A stretch of DNA of 64,000 bases, taken from the NCBI GenBank assembly GCA_032358255.1, contig JAULBX010003777.1, positions 62,001 through 126,000 of the forward strand, in the 5' to 3' direction. The first letter of the stretch is position 1. The number at the start of each line of letters is the position of its first letter. The translations under genes were made by a program, and so were the position numbers. The notes beneath the pieces are model-generated. The model was not told where the DNA came from, did no database searches, and worked only from the letters and a program-made list of their open reading frames with translations. Shown piece by piece: positions 36,093 through 47,637 of this stretch. The DNA is from Heterotrichella gracilis (taxonomy: Eukaryota > Sar > Xanthophyceae > Tribonematales > Xanthonemataceae).

Positions 36093-37289
36093 TCAGATGG
36101 CGGGTACGCCCTTGAGGGGTGCCGTCCACACGAAAATAAACCATATGACCAGCCAGAGAATGCCAAGGTGGTACAATGCTGCTCGCAGAGTTCCCTGCTT
36201 GAAGGCAGCCTCGATGCAGTCCTTTGCTGTTTCATTGCTGAAATAGAAGGCCCCAATAATCCACAAAGCCTTCACCAACAGAGGGTACGGGGATTGTGGG
36301 TTGTACTTTGCGTAGAGAATCCTTGACATCACACCAAACATGATGAGGCAGCCCGTTGATTGCACAAAAGCCTGCAAATGTGAACAAACGGACTTTGAAA
36401 CGCGCTTGCACTTTTTGTGCACGAAGTCAACAGGATTTGCGACCAAAACTCCTGCCGATGGCTTATGGAGATTTACTCTGAGAGCTGACATTGTAGGCTA
36501 GGCGCATTAGAGTGCGTGCTGGCACCTGAACTGCCTAGACCCTGGTGCAAAAGCATGCGGTGGGCAGACAGGGACTTGGGAGTCAGCAATGGATGCCAGG
36601 CAAGAACCAACCTTGACCATCTTGTGGACTGGTGCCCACTTGGCGGCAGCTGCCGCATCCACTTCAGCAGGAGAAGCACTTGTGATGGGTTGCCCAGCGG
36701 CGTTGAGCAAAGTCTGCAGCGCCAGCAAACCAGTCAGCAACCACCAACACATATGCATGCGCCAGTGTTTAGGGTTTAGGGTTTAGGTTCCCAGAGAAGG
36801 TGGCGAGGTATCCATACTAAGTGCTACCAGTACGATGGAAGGGAGGTACACATACCTCTAACAGTAAGCTGAGCACAGAGTATCTTTATCAGTGGGACAC
36901 AGGGCAGCAGGCAAGGCAACTGGCATATGCATATTAGGCGTTAGTGAGCAACACAACATTTGTCAGGGGGAAGGCCTCCACCACGCTGGCTACCACCTGT
37001 GAAAAATAGAGAGGGATACATGCTGCACCAGATGGAAACGTACCCGTGGCGTGGCCTGTGGTTCGTCCCTGCCCATACCGTAGCCACCTGCGGTGGCGTG
37101 AGGTGGGACCACCTTGCGGGTGGCACGGTGCACAGGTGGCGCTCGAGCAGCTGGCGCCCTTGTTTGCACAGCGGAGGACGAACCCAGTTGCTGGAACCTT
37201 CTGTTGCGTGCATTGGTGCTCATTGCGTTGGTGATGGCACCCTGCAACGGTCGTTGCTGCCCAGCAGTGAGGGAGGCCATGCATGCCAT
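36093..37289 (-). CDS. Probable plastid-targeted multi-span membrane protein, family not recognised
   Basis: Likely minus-strand exons: 37044-37289, 36955-36996 (uncertain donor), 36612-36713 and 36093-36371 (TGA at 36093-36095); 222 residues if joined. The start MACMASLTAGQQRP with a Ser/Ala/Arg-rich, acid-poor 80-residue leader is typical of a chloroplast transit peptide. The last exon encodes about three hydrophobic segments, including CLIMFGVMSRILY, LWIIGAFYFS and YHLGILWLVIWFIFVW. The second exon has no strong GT; without a splice it ends in TAA after LLTNA, giving a separate 102-residue product. The middle of this model therefore needs transcript data. Divergent from the DUF3700 gene 311 bp away. 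Confidence 0.55.
36766..36787. repeat. (TTTAGGG)n, three units
   Basis: GTTTAGGGTTTAGGGTTTAGG lies in the intron of the plastid membrane protein gene, about 50 bp upstream (on the minus strand) of the 36612-36713 exon. It matches the plant-type telomere unit. Confidence 0.9.
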
Positions 37290-37600
37290 AGTGGTCCTAG
37301 CAGCGTGCTGTACAGAGCTGTTTGAGCTGTATATCAAGCTGCCAAACACCTGAAAATCTGTTTGTTCGAGGACTTGTGCCCATGGAAGAGGTGTGTGCTG
37401 GATAGAATCGGCATGTGATATATTTTTCGCATGAAATATCTTCCCCATTTTGCTCATACCCTTCTCTAGGGTTGCAACTGCAGAAGTCCCGGACTGAGTC
37501 ACCATAGAGCTTGCTCCCGGTACAGATAGCCCACACAGCGGCAAAAGGGGCCGTTATTTTCCTCCTTCTCACCTCGTGTCGACCAACCAATCCACTCACG
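37290..37600. promoter_or_regulatory. Bidirectional promoter region (311 bp)
   Basis: Lies between the divergent starts of the plastid membrane protein (37289, minus) and the DUF3700 protein (37601, plus). It is too short for independent far-apart promoters, so control is probably shared. No specific box was recognised. Confidence 0.45.
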
Positions 37601-39938
37601 ATGTTGTGCGTCTTCGGTAAGCAGCGCGCTGAGCTGAGCAGCCCCACAAAAAGGTCTCGGAAGGCATTGGGGCCACGAGACAGCCTGACACCAGAAGAGG
37701 AGGAATATGTGTACGGACAACTCGAGTCGCTTTACAACAGCCTACCACGTCGCCAGAGGGCGTATGTCGTGGAACACCTCCTCGGCGGCGGGGCCAACGG
37801 GATAGCGTACGTGCATCTGTGTTTTTTGGGGTGGCGTGGCACTGTCAGCTTTGCATGCATGCAGACATATCCGGAACCTAGATGGGCAGATTAACACATC
37901 CACTGTGTGTGCGCGCAGGTATGTGGAGTCTAACAGGCACTCTCTGGCAACTGATGGCGACGCTAGCGTGTTTTTCAAGGGGGAGCTGCTCAGTAGGTCC
38001 ACTAACCCTGACCTTGCACAAACCCTAACATCCATATAAACCTCCGTTCCGTACGGCAGCACCAGCCCCTGCGCCGTATTCCTGTCAGCGCCACTGGCTT
38101 CCATGCCTTTGTATGCGACGGAATCTGACCATTCGTTCTGCTTGGTGCTGCCTGCAGATAATGACACTGACCTGGACGATGCCCACTTCATCCTCAACGA
38201 GTACAGGCGCTCATGGGAGCACGGCGCTCTCAGCGAGGACTCACCCGCAGCCGAAAGGCTTGCCGAGCTTGAGGTGGGTTTAGGCCGCTGTTTTGCCCTT
38301 GTATGTGAGCGTTAAATGCGCTTCTCCCAGGATGTTCTCCACAATTGCAACCTTGTACCCACCAGACTACCAGCACCAGGCGTGGGACCGGGTTTCTGCT
38401 GTCCAGCACTAACCCCCGAGGCTGTGTGCAGGGCCCGTTTGCCTTCGTCATCTTCGACAAGAGCTACGGCAGGATAGTGGCGGCACGGGACCCAAAGTAC
38501 GCCTGCTCCCGCCCGTGCTGCCATCCCATGGCCACTTGCTGTAGCTATAGCTAGCTAGCTGTAGTGCAGAGCAGACCAGAAACCTGTTGTGCAACGCCAT
38601 GGTCGTTGGTGCACCCAGCTCGTTACCTGTGCTCACCAACCAACTGTTTAGGGCTTGGGGTTTCCTTCCTTGCCACACGTTGCAGCTTGTCACACAGTGG
38701 GGGCTGTTGGACCACTGCCTCTGCTTGTGTGTCTAGCACCACGTACACCCTAAGGTCTTAACCCCCAACACGTGACGCCTGCCTGTGCTGTCCCAGGGGG
38801 GCAGAGCCGCTCTTCTGGGGAACCAACATGTTCGGCGAGGGGATGCTGTTTGCAAGCGACAGGTGTGTGGGGGGGTTCAGGGTTTAGGGTTTGCAAGGGG
38901 CAGGTGTGTGAGGGTCTAGGGTTTAGGGTTTGCAAGTGACAGGTGACTGGCTGTACCAGGCAGGCCAGAACCCTACATGCTGAGCAACTCTGCAATCCTG
39001 AATGTGCACGAGGTAATGCAAGCTTACCTGAATATGAGGGGGTTGGGAATTACAACTTGTTAGCAAGCCTTCGGTGTACATGCACAATTGCAGAACGCAA
39101 TTTACTGTTAGCATTAGGGCTTGTTCTAACTGCATGGCTGATTGGCCCGCGCAGGTTGCTGATTGAGGCGGAGTGTGCAGATGCAGACTTCTTCCCAGCA
39201 GGTACGCAATGATACCAAGGCAAGGTGACCACAGCACTTGGCAGTCATGTCCTGGGATCCAACATGAGCACACTGTTGAAGCTTAACAAGCTTGATCCGA
39301 CGCATTGCTGACGGCAATTTGCCTTCCTTCCTTGCAGGGACGTTCTTTGTGTCTGCAGTGGGTGATACCACAGGCAACATCACAAACCTCAGGTAAGCCA
39401 CGTGTGCCAGCCATGCCAGTTTTCACAATCAAGTAGATGGCTGTGGCTGACCAGTCAGGCACATGCATGTGCAATGCCATGCCCCAGGAACCACCTTCCA
39501 TCTTGCACGTGCTTCTGGTCAGTCAATACACTACGTGGTGGCAGGGCAGATGTGGTGCAGCACCTAAGGGTCATCATCGACCGTTGTCAATTCATCCCTA
39601 CATCGTCATTATCTGCACGTTTGCCATGTTTGCATCGAACTGAAACATCACTGCATGATCACCTGCGCCATCACTGCATCAACGTCGCTTGCCATATCCG
39701 TGCATCATGGTACTGGCCTCTCATTCTTGGAGTCACATCCCTGGCCAAAAATCACATGCCTGGCCAGGGTTCACCCAGAATAACCTGATTGTTCATTTCT
39801 CCATTCAGGTTTGCCTCCAAGCACGACGGCTACAGCTCTGAAACCAGCATGTGCATGTCAGCCAGCCAGCCCAAGCTGACAGCGGGCATGCGGGCGGTGC
39901 CGAGGGTGGCGTCACACAGCGAGATAGTGGCCAACTGA
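37601..39938 (+). CDS. DUF3700 class II glutamine amidotransferase-like protein (TSJT1/AILP1 type)
   Basis: Nine exons: 37601-37806, 37919-37992, 38158-38273, 38432-38496, 38797-38862, 38964-39012, 39168-39201, 39338-39392 and 39809-39938 (TGA). 264 residues with an intact frame. The start MLCVFGKQRAEL matches the short MLxVF opening of the family. ASVFFKGELL, HFILNEYRRSW, GPFAFVIFDKSYGRIVAARD, PLFWGTNM and FFPAGTFFVSA follow the amidotransferase-like fold of plant aluminium-induced and stem-specific TSJT1 proteins. Family members are stress- or auxin-responsive and of unknown biochemical activity. The 39168 acceptor is the least certain boundary, because the stronger AG upstream would bring a stop. 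Confidence 0.85.
38880..38945. repeat. Two echoes of DUF3700 exon 38797-38862 (donor edge) with telomere-like spacers
   Basis: The exon edge TTTGCAAGCGACAGGTGTGT recurs as TTTGCAAGGGGCAGGTGTGT (about 38888) and TTTGCAAGTGACAGGTGACT (about 38928). GGGTTTAGGG blocks sit immediately before each copy. Three donor-like sites in 90 bp result. Confidence 0.9.
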
Positions 39939-42307
39939 AACCCTACACAGGGGTATCAGCCACGGAGGCGGTGCCAAGGGAGGCTTTGCGCAGTGGGACA
40001 ATGGGCATCTGAAAACGCTGGGGCAGAGGTTACACCAGCAGGTGGACACAAGAGTTGTTTTTTAGTGAGAAAGGTGCCACATGTGCTCTCATTGTTTTTC
40101 CCGCCACGCGATGGTTTTACAGCACAGTTGCAAATACTAGTACTGGCTGGGCATGCGCGTCTCGCATCGGATGGGGTGCGTATACTACACGGCGGCTGGC
40201 TCACACCATCAAGCGCTGGGTACCAAGGGTGCATATATGTTTTTTCTTCTTTTTTTTGGTTTTCTTTTGCATTGCATTGTTGGTGCAGCGTATGTCATAC
40301 CAGTTGCACTGTTGCTCATGCTGGTGGAAAATCTTTTATGCCCTGGGGCCGTGGTCGTCCAATTTGTGTCCCTTTGCTGGGCACAGCATTGCCCTGCCCT
40401 TGCCCCTATTCCCCTACCGGCAAACACCCTTGGTCCGTGGGTTTACAGATTTTGTCTATGTAACTTGCGTTTGCAGTGTTGGTACTGCACAGGGTTGTTG
40501 ATTTGCATGCTTGAACTGAAGGAGCCACCCGCCTCCCATTGTACAATATGGCTTTTTATTTTTGCGCAGAAAGCTTGTTTTTGCCCTGACAGTGGACGAT
40601 GATTTGCTCTCGCTATGCAGGATGGTTTGCAAAGGTCACCAATTTTCCCAATTGCATGCACCTTGCTTGTGTGTTGTGTTGGGCACGCCCCCATAGGCTC
40701 ATGGACCCCAAAGATAGGGTTTTTGATTGGCTTGATTTTATGATGTTTAATCGCCTGTCGGTTTACCAAACTACAAGGGATTTTGACCGCCAGTATGGCT
40801 AGCTCTGTGCTTGTTGAAACTGTTCTGCCACTGTGTTACAAGGGTTGTTGACTTGACAGTAATCATTTATGAACCTGTGTAATCATTTCTGACGATTTTG
40901 CGGTCGTGTTTGCCTCATTCTGACACTGCCATCTGGTACATGAGGTTCTTTGCTCGCGTGTGTACTGCTAGCACATGATAGCAGGCAATGCTGCTGGATA
41001 ACACTGTTGACATGTCAGCTGGGGGAAGCATGGCGGGGGGTAACGCACCAGACTTGGCACCCGATGAGTGTCAAGCCAGTGGCCCCGGGGGCCCTAACTA
41101 CGCCTTTGTGCGTCCCCTTCCTTTCTTTCTTCTTTGCTCCTCCTGCCACTAAACAGGATCTTCTCTACACCACTGCAACTGGGTGACAGGTGAATGCTGT
41201 ACAAGGCTTGTAGGCAGCATGCTGGTGGTGGGCCCCCGCAATAACTGATAAATGTTTTGGTTTTTTTTGTTGGAAATCCAACTCGAATTTCCCCTCCCAC
41301 TTCGTTCAAAGTTTCAAAGTTTGAACGCATACACAAAATGTTTTACGAGATTTGCTGAGCGCGGTCGAGTTTTGCTGACGCACTGTCAAGTTTTGGGCTG
41401 CTATGCTATTACAGTTGTTGCCTTAGGTTCGGGTGTTTGCTTGTCAGGAGGAGCCTGTGAGGATCAACAGGTGCGAAGTTGTTGGCACAACAATGCAGCT
41501 AACTGCACTTCGTGTCCGCACTTGGCCCGGCCTAAGTAATAGATAGTGTTCCTTTGTTGCCCATTTCCCATTATATTCCTCCGCCACTTGCACCTGGGCG
41601 TCTTTGGTCATGCATGCGTATGGGTGTTCAAACTGCGTTTGGCTCTCGCCTGGCGTTGCCACCGTTGCACACCTTACTTTGCACTAACAGGCATAAAGTG
41701 GTATACATAATGCTAGCTGCACTCACAAAAAACCCGGACTTGCCCAGTCATTCCTGCACCATGCCGCTGCAACCGACCTGTATTTCCTGCCAATTGGAGT
41801 ACCTGATTCACCCTACTGTGCTCATAGACAGGGAATTATCAGTCAGAGGGTAGCCGGCTCTCTTCACTATCCACTTGCATTGGCCTCCTCCCGGCAGGCT
41901 TGGATCACCGGTTGCTGCCAGGAGAGGGCACCTGGCTGTCACCACAAGCCACACCTTGCTGAGTTGGAAACTCGTCTAGGTGACCTGGTTGGCTCAGCCA
42001 CGGTGCACCGCAGCAGCCCCCACTGCCCAGCAGCCATGGTACGAGACCACGACCCCACACACCACCTTGTGCACAGCTTTTTTCATAACAAAAAGCCCAG
42101 CACAATGCACAGCATGCCAGGCAGTCTTGACACAAAGAAGACCTTTTTACTGAAACCAGCTGGGAGACTGCGTGCACTGTATTACACTTTGACAGTCCAC
42201 TTTGCTGCCAGGCCTGTGCTTACCTCACCACCTGTCTACCTTTTGACCTTGGGTTGGTCCTATACCCTCCTCACTACCCCCCTTATGCACCCACTGCACC
42301 ATGTACC
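39939..42307. other. DUF3700 3' flank and spacer to NSE4
   Basis: 39950-40010 is a diverged copy of the DUF3700 coding end (GGCGGTGCCAAGGGAGGC, later ATCTGAAAACG, against GGCGGTGCCGAGGGTGGC, later AACTGAAACCC). The block near 41075-41155 shares a GTGGCCCC plus pyrimidine-rich stretch with 10190-10270, suggesting a dispersed repeat. No further gene recognised; open frames here look random. Confidence 0.5.
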
Positions 42308-45300
42308 ATGGCCGTTGCTTGTGTGCTGCAGTCGGGCCACTCGCACAACTCGCGCAAGGTTGCAGAGAGCTACCACCAGATAGAGAGGGACATCGACAGT
42401 ACGTGGCGCAACCCAAACACCCTCTACCCTAAACCCCAACCCTAAACAGAATGTGACGCATAGGAAAACCCACGCGCTACACCTGCCACTTCTGTGATTC
42501 CACTCCTTCACCACGTTAACTTCTGCACCATGCAAAACACACCAACCAGTATCGACTCGCCAGCAGCCCTTCACCCTGGTGCACCGCACATTCTCACTTG
42601 ACGCGGCACTTACCTGGATTATAATCCATATGCCCAATGAACAGCACACAAATCTTGGCTGCACTGCCTCGAGGAGGAGCTTCATGCCCATTAACTCTCC
42701 CACGTGACCGGCAATCATTAGGGTTTCAGGAAGGTTTCAGCAGATTGTCAAGGGTTTTGATGCTCACGCACGTGTGTGCCTGACACGCAGGGAACAAGGA
42801 TGAGCTGAGCAAGCTAAATGCCAACTATGTCAAGGCCACTTTGGACAGCCTGGATAAAAACCTGGCCAACGGTTCGCATGTCCTGCTTGCCCCCCCTGCT
42901 TGCCCCACTGAATGCGCATGCCCTGCTTGCCCCTCCCCATTGCCCCGCTGCATGCGCATTCCCTGGTTGCACACCCACCATTGCCCCCACCATTGTGCCC
43001 TAATCAGGGACATCATTGTCTCCCCGCCTGCATGCCATACTGCACTTCATGCAGCAAGGTGGCATGGATTTCGATGCGGATGCGTGTGCTGAACGTCACC
43101 AGCTGATTCTTAGGACAAGGGGCCCTAGCATTGCTTTGTCACTGAACCTTACATTGTCCTGTGACTGAACCCTAGCCCTGTCCTGTGACTGAACCCTAGC
43201 TTGTGGTGCTGTTCAGTGGACCGGCCGCGCGAGGCTGCGCGCGACGCCAACTGCCTGGTCAAGGTGACTGACAATGTGGTCAAGGCAACAAGGGCTGCAG
43301 TCAGAGGGGGCCAGGTGCGCAAGATACAAGACTCATAGAGTTTCCGGGGTTTCTGGTCTAGGGTCTAAGGACGAACAACCACATGAAGGAGCTGCTCGGG
43401 ATCTTGAACACAGGGAGGAATTTATTTCACATGACTTTCCCCTTTATTTTGTATTTATTCTACCTCATTTGCCATAACTTTACGATGGACAGCGGCGCAA
43501 CACACACGCCAACCCACTGGGAAAGACCATACCAACATCACATGGCTCCTGCAAACCCTAAACCAAACCCTAACCCTAACCCTATGGATAACCCACAACC
43601 CTGCCTCACCCCCTTCCCCGTCTCATCTTCCCTCGCAGACCGTCACTCCCAGGGACCTCACCCGCCGCATGAAGCTCCACTTTGTCCACCTGGTGGGCGC
43701 ACAGGCGGAGGGCGAGCTCGACCCCACCGCCTTCCAGTGGCTCACCCTCTCGCAGACCGCCTCGCGGCTCTTCCGATCGACCTCTGGGGTTTGCTGCATG
43801 CTGGGGCCCATGGGCTCGGCCCCCAAAGTGCGCAAGGTGGCCCAGCGGGGGCCCAAGCGGACCCGGGAGCTGGCGGAGCAGGTCAACCCAGAGGAGCTGG
43901 ACCAGCAGAGTGCGTGGGAAAAACCCTAAAAACCTGACACTGAAACCCTAGAACCTTCGAGGAACAAAAAACCTATGGCCAATACCCTTGGCTCTGTGGT
44001 CCCAACCCCTAACGGGGTTGAGAAGCGGATCAGGGAGTTGGCGGAGCAGGTCAACCCCGAGGAGTTGGACCAGCAGAGTGCGTGAGGAAAACCCCTAGAC
44101 GTTTTGACTGGAAATGTTTAGGGGTTTGTTAGGGTTTCGCTAGGTGTCTTATTGCCCTTGCAGATGCTGAGGAGAAACAGGAGAATGACCGCAGCATGGA
44201 TGCAATACGCCGCGCAATTCTGAGAGTCCTGTCAGGGTTTTTCTATGCCTCGCTCGCGTGTCGCCAGGGTGGTGCTAGGGTTTGACTAGGGTCTGACTAG
44301 GGTCTCCCCTTGCCCCGCAGATGCCGACGAGAAGCAGGAGACTGACCGCAACATGGATGACAAGCCACGCAAGCATGTCCCTAGGGTTTTGCTATGTCTC
44401 GCTCATATATGGCCAGGGTACCACTAGGGTCTGACTAGGGTCCCCCTTTGCCCCGCAGATGCCGACGAGAAGCAGGAGACCGACCGCAACATGGATGAGA
44501 TGTGGGACAAGCTGTCTGTGAAGAAGGAGCTGCCGCTGTACCTGGTCATCTTGAACCCCCTGTCATTCTCGCAGACGCTGGAGAACCTGTTCACGCTGGC
44601 GTTCCTGGTACGGCTGCATTTATGTATAGTGCATATATATAAAATAAAGGTCTTATAATTTCAATGTCTACTATTCTATCAGCTGGAAAACCTGTTCACG
44701 CTGGCGTTCCTGGTAAGGCTGCAATTGTGTATAGTGTATGCAGGTTAACTAAAGCCAACCCTGTGCCTCCAGGTCAGCACCCAGCACCCTAAACCCTAAC
44801 CTAAACCCTAAACAGCAACCCTATGCCTCCAGGTCAGCACCCAGCACCCTAAACCCTAAGCTAAACCCTAAACACCAACCCTATGCGTCCAGGCCAGCAC
44901 CCAGCGCGTGGCCCTGCGCGACGACCCCGTGCACCACATAATGGTGGAGGCCATCGGCGTCCGGGGTGCCCGGAACAGGCAGAGCGCGCAGGAGGCGCAG
45001 AAGGCAGACAGGAAGGGCTTCATCGTCCCGCTGGAGATGCAGCATTGGGAGCAGATGAGAGGGGTAAGGGCAGGGTTTGGGCGAGGGTTTTGGGCGAGGG
45101 CTTGGGCTGGGGTTTGAAGGGTGGCGGCAGTGCATTTAAGGATCTGGGCTAGGGTTTGTAGGGGAAAGGGCGGACAGGAAGGGCTTCATCGTGCCGCTGG
45201 AGATGCGCGACTGGGAGCAGATGAGAGGGGTGCGTGCAGGGTTTTGGCGAGGGTTTTGGGCGAGGGTTTTGGGCGAGGGCTTGGGCTAGGGCTTGGGGGA

Positions 45301-46233
45301 GGGCTTGGGCTGGGGTTTGCATGGTGGCGGCGGTGCGGTGAGGGTTTGGGCTAGGGTTTGAAGGGTGCCATTGGAGCCGGGGCCAAGCAGAAATGGGGGA
45401 CAGGGCCAACAGGCAGCGCTTAAATCATGCCGCTGGGGATGCAGGACTGGGAAAGGGGTGCGCGCAGGGCTTGGGCAAGGGATTCGAGCTGGGGATTGCA
45501 GGGTGGCGGCGGTGCAGATAGGGTTTGGGCTAGGGTTTGCAAGGTGGCGGTGGTGCGTTGAGGGCTTGGTAAGGGTTGCCAAGGTACAATGGCGCCAGAT
45601 GGCGGGGTGGTTGCAGGGCTTAATCTAGGGTTTCATTCTTGCGGGGATGAGCCTCAAGCGGCACTAGCTCTGATTGTTATCGCGCGAGGAACCTCCTGAA
45701 GCCATGGATGAACGTGATGGGTGGGGTTTTGGCGAGTGTGTCTAACATTAAACTAGAGGCGCTGCACCAGACCAGGATCTCATCTTGGGGTAGCTCAACA
45801 CATTCACGCAGGGTTCCACCTGTTGCCCCTCTTGGCCTTATGTACAGCCCAAGGACTGCATGGTGGACCACCTACATGGTTCGCCTATTGCTCCCCCCTT
45901 GCATTATGCACCACCTGGAGGGTGTCACCTGTTACCCCACTGTGCAGTTCATACAGCCTGAGGACTGCTTGATGCACCACCGGGAGAGTTTCACCTGTTG
46001 CTCCCCCCTTGCTTTTAATGATTTATGTACAACCCAAGCACTACTTAATGCACCATAGGAAGGGTTTCACCTGTTACCCCCCCACCTTGCAGTTTTTCCA
46101 GCCCGAGGACTGCCTGATGCACCACCGGGAGTCTGTGCACGACAAGCTGGTGGGGAGCCAGATGAGGACAGCTGGCAGGGCGACTCAGCGGGGGGGGAAC
46201 GACAAGGATGTGGACTCGGATAAGGAGAACTAG
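42308..46233 (+). CDS. NSE4: NSE4, kleisin subunit of the SMC5/6 complex
   Basis: Seven exons: 42308-42398, 42791-42871, 43217-43314, 43639-43909, 44459-44607, 44893-45063 and 46093-46233 (TAG); 333 residues. Start ATG in an ACCATGG context. Motifs match NSE4: ESYHQIERDID near the N-terminus; VDRPREAARDANCLVKVTD; a central LFRSTSGVCCMLGPMG with PKVRK; and the C-terminal winged-helix signature LVILNPLSFSQTLENLFTLA. NSE4 bridges the SMC5 and SMC6 heads with NSE1/NSE3 and is needed for DNA repair and chromosome segregation. This gene has the densest set of exon-edge copies in the window: almost every intron and the 3' flank contain them. Confidence 0.93.
42872..42990. repeat. Intronic minisatellite in NSE4
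   Basis: Units of the type GCGCATGCCCTGCTTGCCCC recur three to four times with small changes directly after the second exon. They do not copy exon sequence. Confidence 0.7.
43552..43583. repeat. (CCCTAA/CCCTAAA)n telomere-like array
   Basis: Four CCCTAA-type units lie in the NSE4 intron 55 bp before the 43639-43909 exon. They mix the 6- and 7-base versions. Confidence 0.85.
44020..44090. repeat. Echo of NSE4 exon 43639-43909 (last 60 bases and donor)
   Basis: GAGTTGGCGGAGCAGGTCAA with CCCCGAGGAGTTGGACCAGC and AGAGTGCGTG is about 90 percent identical to the exon edge. It lies 110 bp downstream, after AAACCCTAGAACC-type sequence. The duplicated donor is intact. Confidence 0.95.
44160..44370. 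repeat. Two echoes of NSE4 exon 44459-44607 (acceptor edge)
   Basis: TTGCAG/ATGCTGAGGAGAAA at 44158 and CCGCAG/ATGCCGACGAGAAG at 44315 repeat the acceptor and first about 40 coding bases (NADEKQETDRNMD), ahead of the real exon at 44459. Spacers contain CTAGGGTTTGACTAGGGTCT. All three acceptors have the same phase. Confidence 0.95.
44680..44715. repeat. Echo of NSE4 exon 44459-44607 (donor edge)
   Basis: CTGGAAAACCTGTTCACGCT, then GGCGTTCCTGGTAAGG, copies the exon end. The intron sequence after both donors (GGCTGCA, TGTATAGTG) is duplicated too, so the copied unit spans the splice site. Confidence 0.95.
44770..44892. repeat. Two echoes of NSE4 exon 44893-45063 (acceptor edge) with telomere spacers
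   Basis: TCCAGGTCAGCACCCAGCA occurs twice (about 44770 and 44828), then the real TCCAG/GCCAGCACCCAGCG. Each interval is filled with CCCTAAACCCTAA-type repeats, giving a ladder of about 60 bp period. Confidence 0.95.
45160..45460. repeat. Two echoes of NSE4 exon 44893-45063 (donor edge)
   Basis: GGACAGGAAGGGCTTCATCG, then GAGCAGATGAGAGGGGTGCG, at 45170-45235, and a weaker copy at 45405-45460, repeat the exon end and donor. GGGCGAGGGTTTTGGGCGAG and related G-rich strings fill the spaces. Confidence 0.9.
45840..46080. repeat. Three echoes of NSE4 exon 46093-46233 (acceptor edge)
   Basis: Copies of the coding start (FFQPEDCLMHHRES in the real exon) occur near 45842, 45948 and 46024, for example ATACAGCCTGAGGACTGCTT. 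Each is followed by GTTTCACCTGTTGCTCCCCC or a variant, so the intron spacer is part of the unit (period about 70-105 bp). Confidence 0.9.
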
Positions 46234-47637
46234 GACCCTAGTGTAGGGTAAGGTGGAGGGGGGCCATAGTCTAGGGTAGGAGCAGGGGAGGGGGGCTCAA
46301 GGGAGAGGGCATGGGGTTGGACGTGGACAAAGGAGAATTGAAACCCTAGTGGAGGGTGAGAAGAAGATGAGGGCGTTGTTTGATGTGGCACCAGCTAGCA
46401 GTGCACATCGGCAGCTGGTGGAATATTTTTACATTTATGCAGTGGGGACTTGCGTGTCTGCACGTGACACACTATACTTGCGTAGGAGCCCAACTGCACT
46501 GGTGCACCCATCAGGCAGTCACCTGTGAGAGGGGTCATGTGCCAGTGTTAAAGGGTAATGTGCCGGTGTAAAAGGGATTATGTGCCGGTGTGCTTGCACA
46601 GTGACTCTCATCGTTCTCTTTCGCTTGCACGTGCATGCTAAGAGCCGTTGTTAGGCAACACCCAAATTCCAGGCCCCCAGCGAGGTTGTCCTGCACAGTT
46701 CGTGGCAGACCTTCATTGCGTGAATCATCAGAACATGACGGTTCAGACTAAGTTAAAAAAATGCCCTGATGATACCTTCGCTGGCAAAAGTTCGCTCACA
46801 TTCAAACAGGAAATCTGAAATCCCTGGGCGGTACGTGCACTCCTGGGGATTTTATGGGGATGATGAGTGCTTTCCCATGTGCATGTCGCACGATTGCGAA
46901 TGCTGTGCCCATGCCAAGCACCTTTATGTGCGAAACCCACGTCTAAAGGTGCCTGTACTCTTGACATTGTTTGCCTCTCGATTGAATTTCTCAACGACCT
47001 GTTCTCAGTGGCATTACTGTCGGGGTTGTTACGTAATTGGAGGTGCCCTCGACTACAGGTAAGTTGCTGGAGGTTACTAGCGTGTTGGTCCTACTTTTGA
47101 CCTTGCAAAGCTTCTCAAGGTCATCATTGCTTGCAACGGACGAGATCTTACGTCTGGGTGTTCACATTAAACTGGTGGTGGCAACAATCATCTAGACTAG
47201 CAAGTTTCACGTTATGCATGCACAGCTTGCAACTCGATCGCAGACCCACATACCCACATTCATGGCTACCGAGGCAACTACACGTTGCCAAGCAACCTGG
47301 TTGAGGTAGCAGCGTGTAGAGGGCGGTCTGTGTGAAGACCAACCCATGCATGCATCCCTGTGTCGTCTTCTTGGATCTTGGAACAGACAACCTCCCCTGC
47401 CTTACCTAGCTTGTGGGCTTACTTGTTGTCCTTGGTCCACAGCAGGTTGGATAATCAAGGCGGTTGTACCTTTCATCTTGTTTCAGACCATATTCCATGG
47501 CACATCAGCCCATAGTTCCTCCAAGGGGGGGGGTTGCAAGGGCCGCAATGTACCACTGAACACCCACCCCGTCACCCACGGGGTACCTGTGCCCTCCTGG
47601 CCCTACCCACCACCGCATCCCTCATTCCCCACTTGCC
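46234..47637. other. NSE4 3' flank and spacer
   Basis: 46300-46350 repeats the NSE4 coding end (GGACGTGGACAAAGGAGAAT against GGACTCGGATAAGGAGAACT) and the following CCCTAGTGTAGGGT. The remainder to the carrier start shows no recognised gene. Confidence 0.55.

Noticed and set aside
39999-40800. Overlapping plus-strand frames of about 150 codons
   Set aside because: Three overlapping frames are open at once, the translations are hydrophobic low-conservation strings, and none joins to exons.
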